Origin: Kribbella pratensis
GTDB taxonomy: Bacteria > Actinomycetota > Actinomycetes > Propionibacteriales > Kribbellaceae
Reading direction: 5' to 3'
NCBI RefSeq assembly: GCF_004365355.1
Contig: NZ_SODP01000001.1
Location: forward strand, 1,929,473-1,993,472
Length of the DNA stretch: 64,000 nucleotides
The notes beneath the pieces were generated by a model. It did not search any database. It saw only the letters and a list, made by a program, of their open reading frames with translations, and had not been told where the DNA came from. Numbering within the stretch: the first letter of the stretch is position 1; every line of letters begins with the position of its first letter. Positions 34,334-43,655 of the stretch are shown here, one piece after another. The translations under genes were made by a program, and so were the position numbers.

Positions 34334-35389
34334 ATGATGAAGCGGTCCACGTTCCTCCGCGCCGCGTTCGGCGCCGGCGTTCTCGCCGCCGTACCGTCCA
34401 GCGCCTTCGCGGGCACCCAGGCCGTGCTGACGAACAAGGTCGCCGACCTGACCGGGCCGGGCCTCACCGACCGGTTCCGGATGGCGGCGACCGACCTCGG
34501 CATTCCGGCGCGTACGCCGGACGGGCGCCTGCTGTTCATGTTCGGCGACACGTTCGAGCAACCGGCTGTCGGTGGAGGGTGGTGGCGATCGCCGGTCGCG
34601 CTGTGGTCCACGACGACGGATCTGAACAGCGGCGTGAGATGGTCCGGCGCCGTCGGGGGAGACGCGGCGCAGCAGCTGTGGGACTACCCGCACGACAATC
34701 CGACGTTCTCGACCGTGCTGCCGTCGGATGTGATCACGATCGGCGGGTCGATGTACCTGCACGCGATGGTGAACAAGGGCCTCGGCAACGTGGTGTGGAC
34801 CGAGATCTGGCGGTCGGACAACTCGGGCGCGAGCTGGTATCACACCGGCGCGAAGTTCGACCCGAACCTCGACGGTGGGCTGTTCCAGCTGCTGACGTGG
34901 GGGCTCGGGAACGACGGGTACGTGTACGTCTACTCGACCGGTTTCCAGCGCGACAAGCCGATCATCCTGAAGCGTGTCCGCGCCGACCAGATCGCGAACC
35001 CGGCGGCGTACGAGCCGTGGGGCTACCGCGACGGGGTGTGGGCGTGGGGGAACCCGGCGACGCCGATCCTGACCGGGAGCTTCGGCGAGATGAGTCTGCG
35101 CCCGCTCGGCGGCAAGTGGGTCCTGACCTGGTTCAACGCCGGCGACTACCGCATCGACGGCATCATCACGGACACGCCGACGTCGAACCTCTACACGGCG
35201 TACCGCCAGACGCTCATCTACGGCGGCAACTGGGGCTCCGAGGACGACAATCACGTGGCGCAGCTGTACGGCGGTTACGTCATCCCCGGATCCACCTTGT
35301 CCGACATGCATTTGTCCGTGAGCCAGTGGAACACAGCCAACGGCTGGCCCTACCGCGTGATGCAGTTCCGCGTCCGCGGGTTCGGCTAG
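34334..35389 (+). CDS. DUF4185 protein, possible endo-D-arabinanase (GH183-like)
   Basis: This 351-residue secreted protein has a twin-arginine-like or Sec signal (KRSTFLRAAFGAGVLAAVPS, cleaved after SAFA). The rest is a five-bladed-propeller-type domain of DUF4185: RMAATDLGIPARTPDGRLLFMF, GDTF, WDYPHDNPTF, VWTEIWRSDNSGASW and FGEMSLRPLGGKWVLTW. Members of this family were shown to be endo-D-arabinofuranases acting on mycobacterial arabinan (GH183). Activity here is inference. The ATG at 34334 has GGGAG 6 nt upstream. The ATG is doubled (34334/34337). Confidence 0.75.
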   Translation: MMKRSTFLRAAFGAGVLAAVPSSAFAGTQAVLTNKVADLTGPGLTDRFRMAATDLGIPARTPDGRLLFMFGDTFEQPAVGGGWWRSPVALWSTTTDLNSGVRWSGAVGGDAAQQLWDYPHDNPTFSTVLPSDVITIGGSMYLHAMVNKGLGNVVWTEIWRSDNSGASWYHTGAKFDPNLDGGLFQLLTWGLGNDGYVYVYSTGFQRDKPIILKRVRADQIANPAAYEPWGYRDGVWAWGNPATPILTGSFGEMSLRPLGGKWVLTWFNAGDYRIDGIITDTPTSNLYTAYRQTLIYGGNWGSEDDNHVAQLYGGYVIPGSTLSDMHLSVSQWNTANGWPYRVMQFRVRGFG

Positions 35390-35850
35390 AGGTCGAGCAC
35401 CATCGTGTCCGACGTACCGACGACGCCGACCTTCACGAACCCGAGCGACTCGTAGAGCTTCCGCGCCGGGTTGTCCGGATCAACACTCAACGACAGCCGC
35501 TGGTACGACGCCGCGCGGGCCTGCGCGATCAGCTCGGACAACACGGCCCGCGCCACACCCTGGCGACGATGCGCGGGGGAGACCCCGAGCGTGATCTCAG
35601 GAACGTCGTCCGCGACGTACCCATACCCACGCAGCAACCGGGCCCAGGTGGCCCCGGCCTGTACGCCGTCCACCTCCGCAACCACCCCGAAGTCCGTCTC
35701 CCGCGGCCAGTCGGCGAGATACTGCCAGGCGTGCTCATCCGCCCGCACCTTCGCCTCGTCGTACCACGGAGTCCCGTCCCAGTTACATGCTTCAAGCAAC
35801 ATCTCGGTCAGGAACGGAAGATCGGCGGCGCCCGCCGCTCGCAGCTGCAT
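35386..35850 (-). CDS. GNAT family N-acetyltransferase
   Basis: This 154-residue protein has the acetyl-CoA loop SPAHRRQGVARAVLSELIAQ and the C-terminal YQRLSLSVDPDNPARKLYESLGF motif. The N-terminal MQLRAAGAADLPFLTEMLLE is typical of small GNATs. The substrate is unknown. It overlaps the DUF4185 gene tail-to-tail by 4 bp. Confidence 0.85.
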   Translation of the reverse strand: MQLRAAGAADLPFLTEMLLEACNWDGTPWYDEAKVRADEHAWQYLADWPRETDFGVVAEVDGVQAGATWARLLRGYGYVADDVPEITLGVSPAHRRQGVARAVLSELIAQARAASYQRLSLSVDPDNPARKLYESLGFVKVGVVGTSDTMVLDL

Positions 35851-35874
35851 GCGCCCATCCTCACCTCCACGGGT

Positions 35875-36246
35875 TCACCGCGGCCCGGCGACCCCGATCA
35901 GATTGCCCTCCGGGTCGGTGAACTGCCCGACCACCAACTTCCCCGGCACGCCGTCCGGCCCGAACACGCGCCGGCCGCCAAGCCCTTCAGCCTGCTCCAG
36001 GGCAGCGCCGACATCGTCGACTCCGACGTAGAACAAGACCTTCGCCGGCAGCGAGGCGCCACCGCCGACACCTCCGTTGAGGCCGGCAACCGAAGCCTCG
36101 ACAAACCCGTACTGCCCAGCCTCCGACACCGCCGCAGACACGGTGTCACCAACCGCGAACGTCCAGCCGAAGAGTTCCGCGTAGTAGTCCCGCAGCCGCT
36201 CCGGCGAGCTGCCGATGATCTCGAAGTGCACAACCTGGTTAGCCAT
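35875..36246 (-). CDS. VOC (glyoxalase/bleomycin-resistance fold) protein
   Basis: This 123-residue protein has paired beta-alpha-beta-beta-beta modules: MANQVVHFEIIGSSPERLRD, YYAELFGWTF, LFYVGVDDVGAALEQAEGLG and TDPEGNLIGVAG. The ATG at 36246 follows AAGGAGG, which rules out the longer frame from 36351. Possible metal ligands include the first-strand His and the FTDPEGN glutamate. The function is not assignable. It is divergent from the binding-protein operon. Confidence 0.85.
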   Translation of the reverse strand: MANQVVHFEIIGSSPERLRDYYAELFGWTFAVGDTVSAAVSEAGQYGFVEASVAGLNGGVGGGASLPAKVLFYVGVDDVGAALEQAEGLGGRRVFGPDGVPGKLVVGQFTDPEGNLIGVAGPR

Positions 36247-36333
36247 CTGTTCCTCCTTCTCGCTGGGTACGTCGGCGCCGCCGGGGAGGTCTCGACATGT
36301 TGCGCAAGCGTTATCGCACCAATGGCCATCAAG

Positions 36334-36366
36334 GTCTTGAGTTAGTAACACGCTTGGTTTAACTTA
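36334..36366 (+). promoter_or_regulatory. Shared promoter/operator element, left copy
   Basis: This 33-bp element (one mismatch) recurs in inverted orientation at 48688-48720; the inner 25 bp (36342-36366, including ACACGCTTGGTTTAACTTA) are identical. It lies 65 bp upstream of the binding-protein ATG, and the other copy lies 53 bp upstream of the 1264-residue protein, in the same orientation relative to each gene. It is notably AT-rich for this genome. The likely binder is the ROK regulator encoded inside the cluster. Confidence 0.65.
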
Positions 36367-36431
36367 CTCGGGACCTGGCCGGTGTGTGGCTCAGAGCGCA
36401 TCGGCGGCATCCGGAAACCTGAGGAGTTCCG

Positions 36432-37823
36432 ATGACGAGTGTGAGCAGGTGGGGCCGGTTGGGGACTGCCCTCGGTGTGGCGGGGCTGATGCTCGCGGCC
36501 GGCTGTGCGAAGGGCACGACGCCGTCGTCGTCCGGCGGGGCCGGCGGCGACGTCGACCAGAACGCGCCGGTCACGATCACGATCGGGGACCGTCCGACCC
36601 CGGACAAGCCGAACGACATCAAGGCGTTCGACCAGAAGATCAAAGACTTCATGGCGAAGAACCCGAACATCACGGTGAAGTCGACCGAGACCGCCTGGCA
36701 GGCGCAGACCTTCCAGGCCCAGGTGGCCGGCGGCACGCTGCCGACGGTGATGAACATCAGCTTCACCGAGCCCGCCAACATGATCCCGAACAAGCAGCTC
36801 CCCGACATCACCGACGAGCTGAAGCTGGTCGACCTGACCAAGGACCTGAACCCGAACGTCCTGAAGATCGTCCAGGACGCCAACGGCCGGATCTACGGCG
36901 TACCGACCGACGTGTTCTCGGTCGGCCTGGCCTACAACCGCAACCTGTTCAAGCAGGCCGGTCTGGACCCGGACAAGCCGCCGACGACGTGGGACGAGGT
37001 CAGGCAGTACGCCAAGCAGATCCACGACAAGACCGGCAAGGCGGGCTACGCGCAGCTGACCACCAACAACACCGGTGGCTGGATGCTGACCACGATGACC
37101 TACAGCATGGGCGGCACGGTCGAGAGCCAGGACGGCAAGAAGTCGACCTTCAACGACGCGCCGACCAAGAAGGCGCTGCAGCTGCTGAAGGACATGCGCT
37201 GGACCGACAACTCGATGGGCAGCCGGTTCCTGTACAACCAGGAGGAGGTCCGGCAGGACTTCGCGGCCGGCAAGATCGGCATGGTCCTGCAGGCGCCGGA
37301 CGCGTACGACATGAGCGTGAAGCAGTTCGGCATGAAGCCCGCAGACTTTGGTGAGGGCGCCCTGCCGCAGGACGGCGGCCCGCACGGCACGCTGACCGGC
37401 GGCTCGCTGAAGATGATCAGCCCGAAGGCGACCAAGAACGAGATCGTCGCGGCGCTGAAGTGGATCAAGTTCGACCAGTTCGACAAGTACACGACCGAGT
37501 CGGTCGCGGTGCAGGACGCCAAGACCACGATCGCGGACAAGGGCTTCGTCGGCCGTCCCGGCATCACCCCGCTGAGCCAGTCGACGTACGACCAGTTCAA
37601 CAAGTGGCGTGAGCCGTACGTCAACGTCCCGGTCAAGCAGTTCCAGGGCTACATCGACTCGACCACGTCGCTGAAGCTGCTGCCCGAGCCGTCGAACAAG
37701 GGCCAGGAGGTCTACTCGCTGCTCGACCCGGTAGTCCAGCAAGTGCTCACCAAGAAGGACGCGGACATCGACAAGCTGGTCAGCGATGCCGCCGCGAAGA
37801 TCGACGCGCGTCTGGCGCGGTAG
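36432..37823 (+). CDS. ABC sugar transporter substrate-binding lipoprotein
   Basis: This 463-residue lipoprotein has lipobox LAAGC after a 24-residue signal and the family-1 solute-binding fold: VTITIGD, FQAQVAGGTLPTVMNISF, GRIYGVPTDVFSVGLAYNRN and FAAGKIGMVLQAP. It would capture an oligosaccharide outside the membrane and pass it to the two downstream permeases. No ATPase is in the cluster; actinomycetes often use a shared MsiK-type ATPase. A GAGGAG site precedes the ATG. Confidence 0.9.
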   Translation: MTSVSRWGRLGTALGVAGLMLAAGCAKGTTPSSSGGAGGDVDQNAPVTITIGDRPTPDKPNDIKAFDQKIKDFMAKNPNITVKSTETAWQAQTFQAQVAGGTLPTVMNISFTEPANMIPNKQLPDITDELKLVDLTKDLNPNVLKIVQDANGRIYGVPTDVFSVGLAYNRNLFKQAGLDPDKPPTTWDEVRQYAKQIHDKTGKAGYAQLTTNNTGGWMLTTMTYSMGGTVESQDGKKSTFNDAPTKKALQLLKDMRWTDNSMGSRFLYNQEEVRQDFAAGKIGMVLQAPDAYDMSVKQFGMKPADFGEGALPQDGGPHGTLTGGSLKMISPKATKNEIVAALKWIKFDQFDKYTTESVAVQDAKTTIADKGFVGRPGITPLSQSTYDQFNKWREPYVNVPVKQFQGYIDSTTSLKLLPEPSNKGQEVYSLLDPVVQQVLTKKDADIDKLVSDAAAKIDARLAR

Positions 37824-37827
37824 CCAC

Positions 37828-38742
37828 ATGTTCCAGCAACGAACGCAGAAGTCGAGCCGGAGCGTTACCACTTGGTACCGCTCCGGCGGGCTCAGCAGCA
37901 TCTTCTTCGCTCTGCCCCTGGTGCTGATCTTCCTGTACTTCTCCTGGGGCCCGATCGTCCGCGGCCTGGTGCTCAGCTTCCAGAAGAACAACCTGGTGGC
38001 CCCGGCCGAATGGGTCGGGTGGTCGAACTTCAGCTACGTGCTGACCGATCCGCAGCTCCCGCAGGCGGCGCTCAACACGCTGTACTTCGCTTTCCTGGCG
38101 CTGATCTTCGGATTCCCGGTGCCGTTGTTCCTGGCCGTGTTCATCAGCGAGCTGCGCAAGACCGGCTGGCTGTACAACGTGTTGTCGTACCTGCCGGCCG
38201 TCGTACCGCCGGTGGCCGCGATCCTGCTGTGGACGTTCTTCTACGACCCGAGCGGGGCGGGCGTCTTCAACTCGATCCTCGGCTGGTTCGGGATCGGGCC
38301 GTTCGCCTGGCTGAACTCGCAGACGCTCGCGATGCCTGCCATCGTGCTCGAGGCGACCTGGGCCGGCGCGGGCGCCACGTCGATCATCTACCTGGCGGCG
38401 CTGACCGGCGTACGCACGGAGTTGTACGAGGCGGCCGAGCTGGACGGGGCGGGGATCTGGAGCCGGGTCTGGCACGTCACGCTGCCGCAGATCCGCGGAA
38501 TCATCCTGATCATGATGCTGCTGCAACTGATCGGGACGTTCCAGGTGTTCACCGAACCGTTCCTGTTCACCGGCGGCGGTCCGAACAACGCCACGCTGAC
38601 GGTCCTGCTGCTGATCTACCGGTACGCGTTCATCAACGGCGACTTCGGCGCCGCGACCGCGCTGAGCGTGCTGCTCGCCGGGGTCCTGTGCGTGCTCTCG
38701 GTCGTCTACCACTTCGTCACTCGCCGCTGGAGTACGACATGA
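37828..38742 (+). CDS. ABC sugar transporter permease 1 (MalF-like)
   Basis: This 304-residue protein has six membrane spans and the EAA motif EAAELDGAGIWSRVWHVTLP that contacts the ATPase. The ATG at 37828 lies 4 nt after the binding-protein stop; upstream residues in the same frame read through that gene. The stop overlaps the next ATG (ATGA). Confidence 0.9.
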   Translation: MFQQRTQKSSRSVTTWYRSGGLSSIFFALPLVLIFLYFSWGPIVRGLVLSFQKNNLVAPAEWVGWSNFSYVLTDPQLPQAALNTLYFAFLALIFGFPVPLFLAVFISELRKTGWLYNVLSYLPAVVPPVAAILLWTFFYDPSGAGVFNSILGWFGIGPFAWLNSQTLAMPAIVLEATWAGAGATSIIYLAALTGVRTELYEAAELDGAGIWSRVWHVTLPQIRGIILIMMLLQLIGTFQVFTEPFLFTGGGPNNATLTVLLLIYRYAFINGDFGAATALSVLLAGVLCVLSVVYHFVTRRWSTT

Positions 38743-39623
38743 GCATTTCCGAGCGCGGAATCATCTCGACAGCCGACCGGCAGCGCGGCCTGATCCGCTA
38801 CGGCCTGCCGGCGATCCAGGTGCTCATCTTCGTCGGCGTGCTGGTCGCCGGCGTCGGCCCCCTGCTCTGGCTGCTCAAGTCCGGCGTCTCGACCAGCCAG
38901 GACATCCTCAGCGGCCCGATGCAGCTCTGGCCATCAGGCATCCAGCTGAAGAACATCCCGGATGCCTGGAACCGCGTGCAGATCGGCGCGTACCTGGGCA
39001 ACACGGCGTTCATCGCGATCGGCTCGATGATCTCGACGCTGTTCGTCTGTACGACGGGAGCCTTCGTGCTGAGCATCCTGCGGCCGAAGTGGGGCCCGGT
39101 CGTCACCGGCGCCGTGCTCGCGACGCTGTTCCTGCCCGGTGTCATCTCGCTGGTCCCGCTCTACATGACCGTCCTGGACATGCCGCTGCTCCACGTCAGC
39201 CTGCAGAACACCTTCTGGGCGGTCTGGCTCCCGTCGGCGGCGAGCGCGTTCAACGTCCTGATCATGAAGCGGTACTTCGACTCGATCCCGCGCGAGCTGA
39301 TCGAGGCGGCCCGGATCGACGGCGCGAGCAACCTGCGGCTGTTCACGGCGCTGATCCTGCCGCTGTCGAAACCGATCGTCGGCGTCGTCGCGCTGCTGAC
39401 CGTGATCGGTTCGTGGAAGGACTACCTCTGGCCGCTGCTGGTGCTGCCCGACCCGACGCTGCAACCGATCTCGGTCGCCCTGCCGCGGGTGGCCAAGACC
39501 ACAGAGATCTCGCTGCAGATGAGCGCGCTGTTCCTCGCGGTTCTGATACCTGTCGTGCTGTTCTTGTTGTTCCAGAAACAATTCCTGCGTGGTGTGGGAA
39601 TGGCGGGAGGCATCAAAGAGTGA
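38739..39623 (+). CDS. ABC sugar transporter permease 2 (MalG-like)
   Basis: This 294-residue protein has six spans and the EAA motif EAARIDGASNLRLFTALILP. It is coupled by ATGA to permease 1 and by GTGA to the following dehydrogenase, so the whole import and catabolic set is one transcript. It ends with LRGVGMAGGIKE, a C-terminus common for MalG-type permeases. Confidence 0.9.
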   Translation: MSISERGIISTADRQRGLIRYGLPAIQVLIFVGVLVAGVGPLLWLLKSGVSTSQDILSGPMQLWPSGIQLKNIPDAWNRVQIGAYLGNTAFIAIGSMISTLFVCTTGAFVLSILRPKWGPVVTGAVLATLFLPGVISLVPLYMTVLDMPLLHVSLQNTFWAVWLPSAASAFNVLIMKRYFDSIPRELIEAARIDGASNLRLFTALILPLSKPIVGVVALLTVIGSWKDYLWPLLVLPDPTLQPISVALPRVAKTTEISLQMSALFLAVLIPVVLFLLFQKQFLRGVGMAGGIKE

Positions 39624-40495
39624 GTGAACTGAACGGCCGGCGCGTGCTGGTCACGGGGGCCGCCGGCCGGATCGGGCTGGTCACGGTCGAGCACCTGAAC
39701 GACCTGGGTGCGAAGGTGACCGCCCTGTCGAACGTCGAGCACCCGGACCTGAAGGCGGACCGGGTGCTGATCGGCGACACCCGCTCCGAAACCGATGTCG
39801 CCCGGGCGCTCGAGGGTGCGGAGTACGTCGTCCACCTGGCGGCGCTCGCGCATCCGTCGGCCGGTACGCCGTACGACGTCTACTCGATCAATGTCGTGTC
39901 GACGTTCAACGTGCTCGCGCAGGCCGGCGCGCTCGGCATCGACCGGGCGGTGATCGCGAGCAGCATCAACGCGACCGGCGTCCCGTTCAACCCGCACGAG
40001 ATCCGCCAGCCGTACTTCCCCTGGGACGAGAAGGCGCCGACCGACGTCGGCGACTGGTACTCGCTGTCGAAGCAGAACGACGAGAACACCGCGCGGATGG
40101 CGTGGCGCCGGTGGGGTATCGACGTGGTCTCGTTGCGGTTCCCGCATGTGAACTCGCCGGACGTGCTGGAGCGGATGGCCGAGCATGCCCGGGTGAAGCC
40201 CGAGAGCGGACTGCGCGAGGCCTGGAGCTACCTCGACACCCGGGACGCGGCGTACGCCGTGGAGCTCGGGCTGACCGCGCCGTTGTCCGGCGCCCACACG
40301 TTCTTCGTCGCCGCTGACACCACCAACGCGCCGTACGCGACCGAGGACCTGCTCGACGCGTTCGCGCCGGACGTGCCGCGCACGCGGCGGTTCATCGGCC
40401 GCGAGGTGCCGATCGACCTGACCGCCATCCGGACCGTGCTCGGCTTCGGGGCCAAGCACGAACTCGACCTACCCACCCTTCCCCTGGAGTCCTGA
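39620..40495 (+). CDS. NAD-dependent epimerase/dehydratase-type SDR (uronate-dehydrogenase-like)
   Basis: This 291-residue extended SDR has the nucleotide motif VLVTGAAGRIGLVTVEHL and the catalytic YSLSK, with upstream serines in VIASSINATG. Its size and the short C-terminal domain resemble uronate dehydrogenases, which oxidise hexuronic acids to aldarolactones. Next to a mannonate-dehydratase-type enzyme this suggests catabolism of an acidic sugar, but the substrate is inference. Confidence 0.8.
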   Translation: MSELNGRRVLVTGAAGRIGLVTVEHLNDLGAKVTALSNVEHPDLKADRVLIGDTRSETDVARALEGAEYVVHLAALAHPSAGTPYDVYSINVVSTFNVLAQAGALGIDRAVIASSINATGVPFNPHEIRQPYFPWDEKAPTDVGDWYSLSKQNDENTARMAWRRWGIDVVSLRFPHVNSPDVLERMAEHARVKPESGLREAWSYLDTRDAAYAVELGLTAPLSGAHTFFVAADTTNAPYATEDLLDAFAPDVPRTRRFIGREVPIDLTAIRTVLGFGAKHELDLPTLPLES

Positions 40496-41761
40496 ATGGC
40501 TCAGCACAGTCCGACGAACTTCGACCAGCCGTGGCCCGTCCGCGACGACGTCCGGATCCGCGAGGTGAAGGCGATCGTCACGGCACCGCAAGGCATCCCG
40601 CTGGTCGTCGTGAAGATCGACACCACCGAACCCGGCCTGTACGGGCTCGGCTGTGCCACGTTCACCCAGCGGTGGAAGGCGGTGCAGACGTTCGTCGACG
40701 AGCACCTGTCCCGGCTGCTCGTCGGGCGCTACCCGGGTGACATCGGCGACCTGACCCGACTGGCCGGGTACTCCGGCTACTGGCGCGGCGGACCGGTCAC
40801 CAACAACGCGATCTCCGGCATCGACCAGGCACTGTGGGACATCGCCGGCAAGCGCGCCGGGATGCCGGTGTACGAGCTGCTCGGCGGCAAGGTCCGCGCC
40901 GCCGCGGACACGTACATCCATGCCAGCGGCAAGACGATCGAGGACACCATCGAGCACGCCCAGAAGCTGATCGCCCAGGGCTGGCGCCACATCCGGCTGC
41001 AGATGTCGACGCCGGGTGGTGGCGGGTACGGCGCTCCGCGGGTGCCGACGCTCTACCCGGATGCGCCGTACCACAACGGCTGGTCGGCGCGGGACTACCT
41101 GCGGACGACGCCGGAGCTGTTCGCCGAGGCCCGGCATGCGCTGCCGGACAACATCGAGCTGCTGCACGACGTCCATTCACGGCTGACGCCGAAGGAAGCG
41201 GTGCTGCTGGCTCGGTCGCTGGAGCCGCACCGGTTGTTCTTCCTCGAGGACGTGCTGGCGCCGGAGCTGTGGGACCGGCTGCCCGAGGTGCGGGCCGCGT
41301 CGCCGGTTCCACTGGCTGTCGGCGAGCTGACGACGTCGTTCGGCGACGCTGTTCGGCTGATCCGGGACGGCGGTGTCGACTTCATCCGGTCGCATGTCTC
41401 CGACATCGGTGGTCTGACCCCGGCTCGTAAGCTGGCGGATCTGGCCGAGATCTCCGGCGTACGGACGGCGTGGCACGGGCCGGGCGACACCTCGCCGATC
41501 GGAGCCGCGGCGAACGTCGCGCTCGACGTGAGTTCTGTTGCCTTCGGCATCCAAGAGGGTCACATCTACGACGACGCCGTCCACGAGGTCTTCCCCGGGA
41601 CGCTGCGGATCGAGGACGGCTGGCTGCGGCCCAACGAGGCGCCGGGCTGGGGTATCGACATCGATCTGGATGCGGCGGCCCGTTATCCCGCGCAACTGTC
41701 CGGACACGACGAGTGGGCAGCGGGGGTACGACGCATCGACGGAGCGCTGGAAGCGCCGTAA
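40496..41761 (+). CDS. Enolase-superfamily sugar-acid dehydratase (mannonate dehydratase/RspA type)
   Basis: This 421-residue protein shows the ManD/RspA N-terminus (VKAIVTAPQGIPLVVVKIDT, then GLYGLGCATF) and the magnesium ligands in LLHDVHSRLTP, FFLEDV and VGELTTS, with a late histidine in AWHGPGDTSPIG. Members dehydrate D-mannonate or D-gluconate to 2-keto-3-deoxygluconate, and many in the family have low activity. It starts directly after the SDR stop, with CTGGAG upstream. Confidence 0.85.
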   Translation: MAQHSPTNFDQPWPVRDDVRIREVKAIVTAPQGIPLVVVKIDTTEPGLYGLGCATFTQRWKAVQTFVDEHLSRLLVGRYPGDIGDLTRLAGYSGYWRGGPVTNNAISGIDQALWDIAGKRAGMPVYELLGGKVRAAADTYIHASGKTIEDTIEHAQKLIAQGWRHIRLQMSTPGGGGYGAPRVPTLYPDAPYHNGWSARDYLRTTPELFAEARHALPDNIELLHDVHSRLTPKEAVLLARSLEPHRLFFLEDVLAPELWDRLPEVRAASPVPLAVGELTTSFGDAVRLIRDGGVDFIRSHVSDIGGLTPARKLADLAEISGVRTAWHGPGDTSPIGAAANVALDVSSVAFGIQEGHIYDDAVHEVFPGTLRIEDGWLRPNEAPGWGIDIDLDAAARYPAQLSGHDEWAAGVRRIDGALEAP

Positions 41762-41818
41762 ACAGGCACAGTGCGCAGTACGATCGCGGCTACTCGAGGT
41801 GAGACCGGGGAGGTGGAG

Positions 41819-43093
41819 ATGAACGATTCGGTGGACGACCTGGCCGAGCTCGAAGGCCTGCGGCGGGCCGGCGCGAACCAGTACGACCTGGGTTCGTTCA
41901 ACGAGGCTGTGATCATCGAGACGATCCGGCTGGCCGGCACCATCAGCCGGACCGAGATCTCCCGCCGGACCGGTCTCACCCAGCAGTCGGTGTCGCGGAT
42001 CCTGCGCATCCTCCTCCAGCAAGGGCTGCTGGTCGAGGAGGCGCAGGAACGCGCCGAACGACTCGGGAAGCCGCGGACGCCGGTGCGGATGCGGTCGAAC
42101 GCCGCGCACGCGGTGGGGATCCACATCGACCCGGAGCTGCTGACGGTCGCGGTCGTGGACCTGGACGGGAAGATCGTGCGGCGCGAGACCGTCGATCTCG
42201 CGGACGGTCTCGAGGCCGGCAAGCTGATCGATCTGACCGCGGCGACGGTGACCGCGGCGTTGAGCATCAGCCAAGTCGATCCCGCCTCGATGCTCGGCGT
42301 CGGCGTCGCCGTACCAGGGCCGATCGACAGGGACGGCTCGCTGCTCGCGCTTCCGCTGCAGCCTGCCTGGCGCGGGCTGAAGATCCGGAAGTTGCTGCAG
42401 GAGCGGCTGAACCACCCGGTGCTGGTGGAGAAGGACGGTACGGCGGCCGCGATCGGCGAGCGCTGGATCGGACGGTCCGCGCGGGCGCGGGACTTCGCGT
42501 ATCTGTATCTCGGTACGGGCGTCGGCAGCGGGCTGATCCTGAACGGGTCGATCTATCGCGGCGGTTCGGCGAACGCGGGTGAGTTCGGGCAGATTGCGGC
42601 GCTGCGGATGGGGGAGTGGGACCCGGAGGACGGTCCGCGGATGGTCCCCGAGTGCAATCCGACGGCCTCGTTGCCGGTGATCGCGGCCGAGTTCGGGTAC
42701 GTCGAGACCGATCCGGGCGCGACCGATGAGGCCAAGCGGTACAAGGCGGTGTGCAAGGCGGCCGCGGAGGGCGACGCGGCTGCGGTGAAGGCGGTCACGC
42801 AGGTGGCGCGGGTGGTCGGGCAGGGCGCGGTCGGGTTGGTGGATCTGCTCGATATCGATCTCGTGGTGCTCGGCGGACCGGCGTACATGAAGGAGATCTC
42901 GGAGATCTTCCTGACCGAGATCGGGCGTGCGGTGAACGCGCATCCGGTGGCTCGGGAGACACGTCCGGTTGCCGTTGAGGAGTCGATGTTGCAGACCGAT
43001 GCGGCCGCGGTCGGAGCGGCGTCGACGATCTTCCACGACGCCTTCACCCCTCGCGTGTCGGGCTCCAGCCAGGCACGTAGGCTGCCGAAGTGA
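41819..43093 (+). CDS. ROK-family transcriptional regulator
   Basis: This 424-residue protein has an N-terminal winged helix (IIETIRLAGTISRTEISRRT, then GLTQQSVSRILRILLQQG) and a ROK sugar-kinase-like domain (GVGVAVPGPIDRDG, VEKDGTAAAIGE, YLYLGTGVGSGLI). The usual ROK zinc motif CxCGxxGCxE is missing; the corresponding region reads ANAGEFGQIAALRMGEWDPE. Thus it may sense ligand without the zinc site. The ATG at 41819 follows GGAGGTGGAG. It probably binds the repeated element at both cluster edges. Confidence 0.88.
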   Translation: MNDSVDDLAELEGLRRAGANQYDLGSFNEAVIIETIRLAGTISRTEISRRTGLTQQSVSRILRILLQQGLLVEEAQERAERLGKPRTPVRMRSNAAHAVGIHIDPELLTVAVVDLDGKIVRRETVDLADGLEAGKLIDLTAATVTAALSISQVDPASMLGVGVAVPGPIDRDGSLLALPLQPAWRGLKIRKLLQERLNHPVLVEKDGTAAAIGERWIGRSARARDFAYLYLGTGVGSGLILNGSIYRGGSANAGEFGQIAALRMGEWDPEDGPRMVPECNPTASLPVIAAEFGYVETDPGATDEAKRYKAVCKAAAEGDAAAVKAVTQVARVVGQGAVGLVDLLDIDLVVLGGPAYMKEISEIFLTEIGRAVNAHPVARETRPVAVEESMLQTDAAAVGAASTIFHDAFTPRVSGSSQARRLPK

Positions 43094-43647
43094 TTGAAGC
43101 CCGCTCGCTGACTTCCGACGTACAACTCCGGATCGCTACCCTCGAGGACGCTGCCGCGCTGGCGGACGAGTACACCCGGTCGTGGGACCACTTGTCGCCG
43201 TGGGAACCGGCTCGGCCCGACAGCTGGTTCACTGTTGCCGGCCAGCGAGAGCGGCTGGCGAGCACGCTGGAGCGCTACAAGAACGGTCAGGTCGTCCCGT
43301 GGCTGCTGGTCGAGTCCGACCGCGTCATCGGCGCCTTCACACTGCAGGACGTCGTCGCCGGACCATTCCGCAGCGCGAGCCTCGGCTACTGGCTGGCCGC
43401 TGACGTGACTGGTCGGGGCCTGGCCACACTGGCCGTCGAGGCGGTCGCCGAGCTCGCGGACACCGAGTTCAAACTCCACCGCATCGAAGCCAGCACCCTG
43501 AAGAACAACATTGCCTCCCAACGCGTCCTCCAACGCACCGGCTTCAACCAGATCGGCTTCGCCCCCACCTACCTACACATCGGCGGCCTCTGGCAGGACT
43601 GCAACCTCTACCAACGAATCCTCAACAACCGAGCCCCCGGCGCCTAA
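43090..43647 (+). CDS. GNAT acetyltransferase (RimJ/RimL-like)
   Basis: This 185-residue protein has LGYWLAADVTGRGLATLAVEAV for acetyl-CoA and HRIEASTLKNNIASQRVLQR plus TGF, the RimJ/L signature. The GTG overlaps the ROK stop (GTGA). It may acetylate a protein N-terminus or a small amine; no link with sugar catabolism is evident except operon position. Confidence 0.85.
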   Translation: MIEARSLTSDVQLRIATLEDAAALADEYTRSWDHLSPWEPARPDSWFTVAGQRERLASTLERYKNGQVVPWLLVESDRVIGAFTLQDVVAGPFRSASLGYWLAADVTGRGLATLAVEAVAELADTEFKLHRIEASTLKNNIASQRVLQRTGFNQIGFAPTYLHIGGLWQDCNLYQRILNNRAPGA

Positions 43648-43655
43648 TCCCGGCC

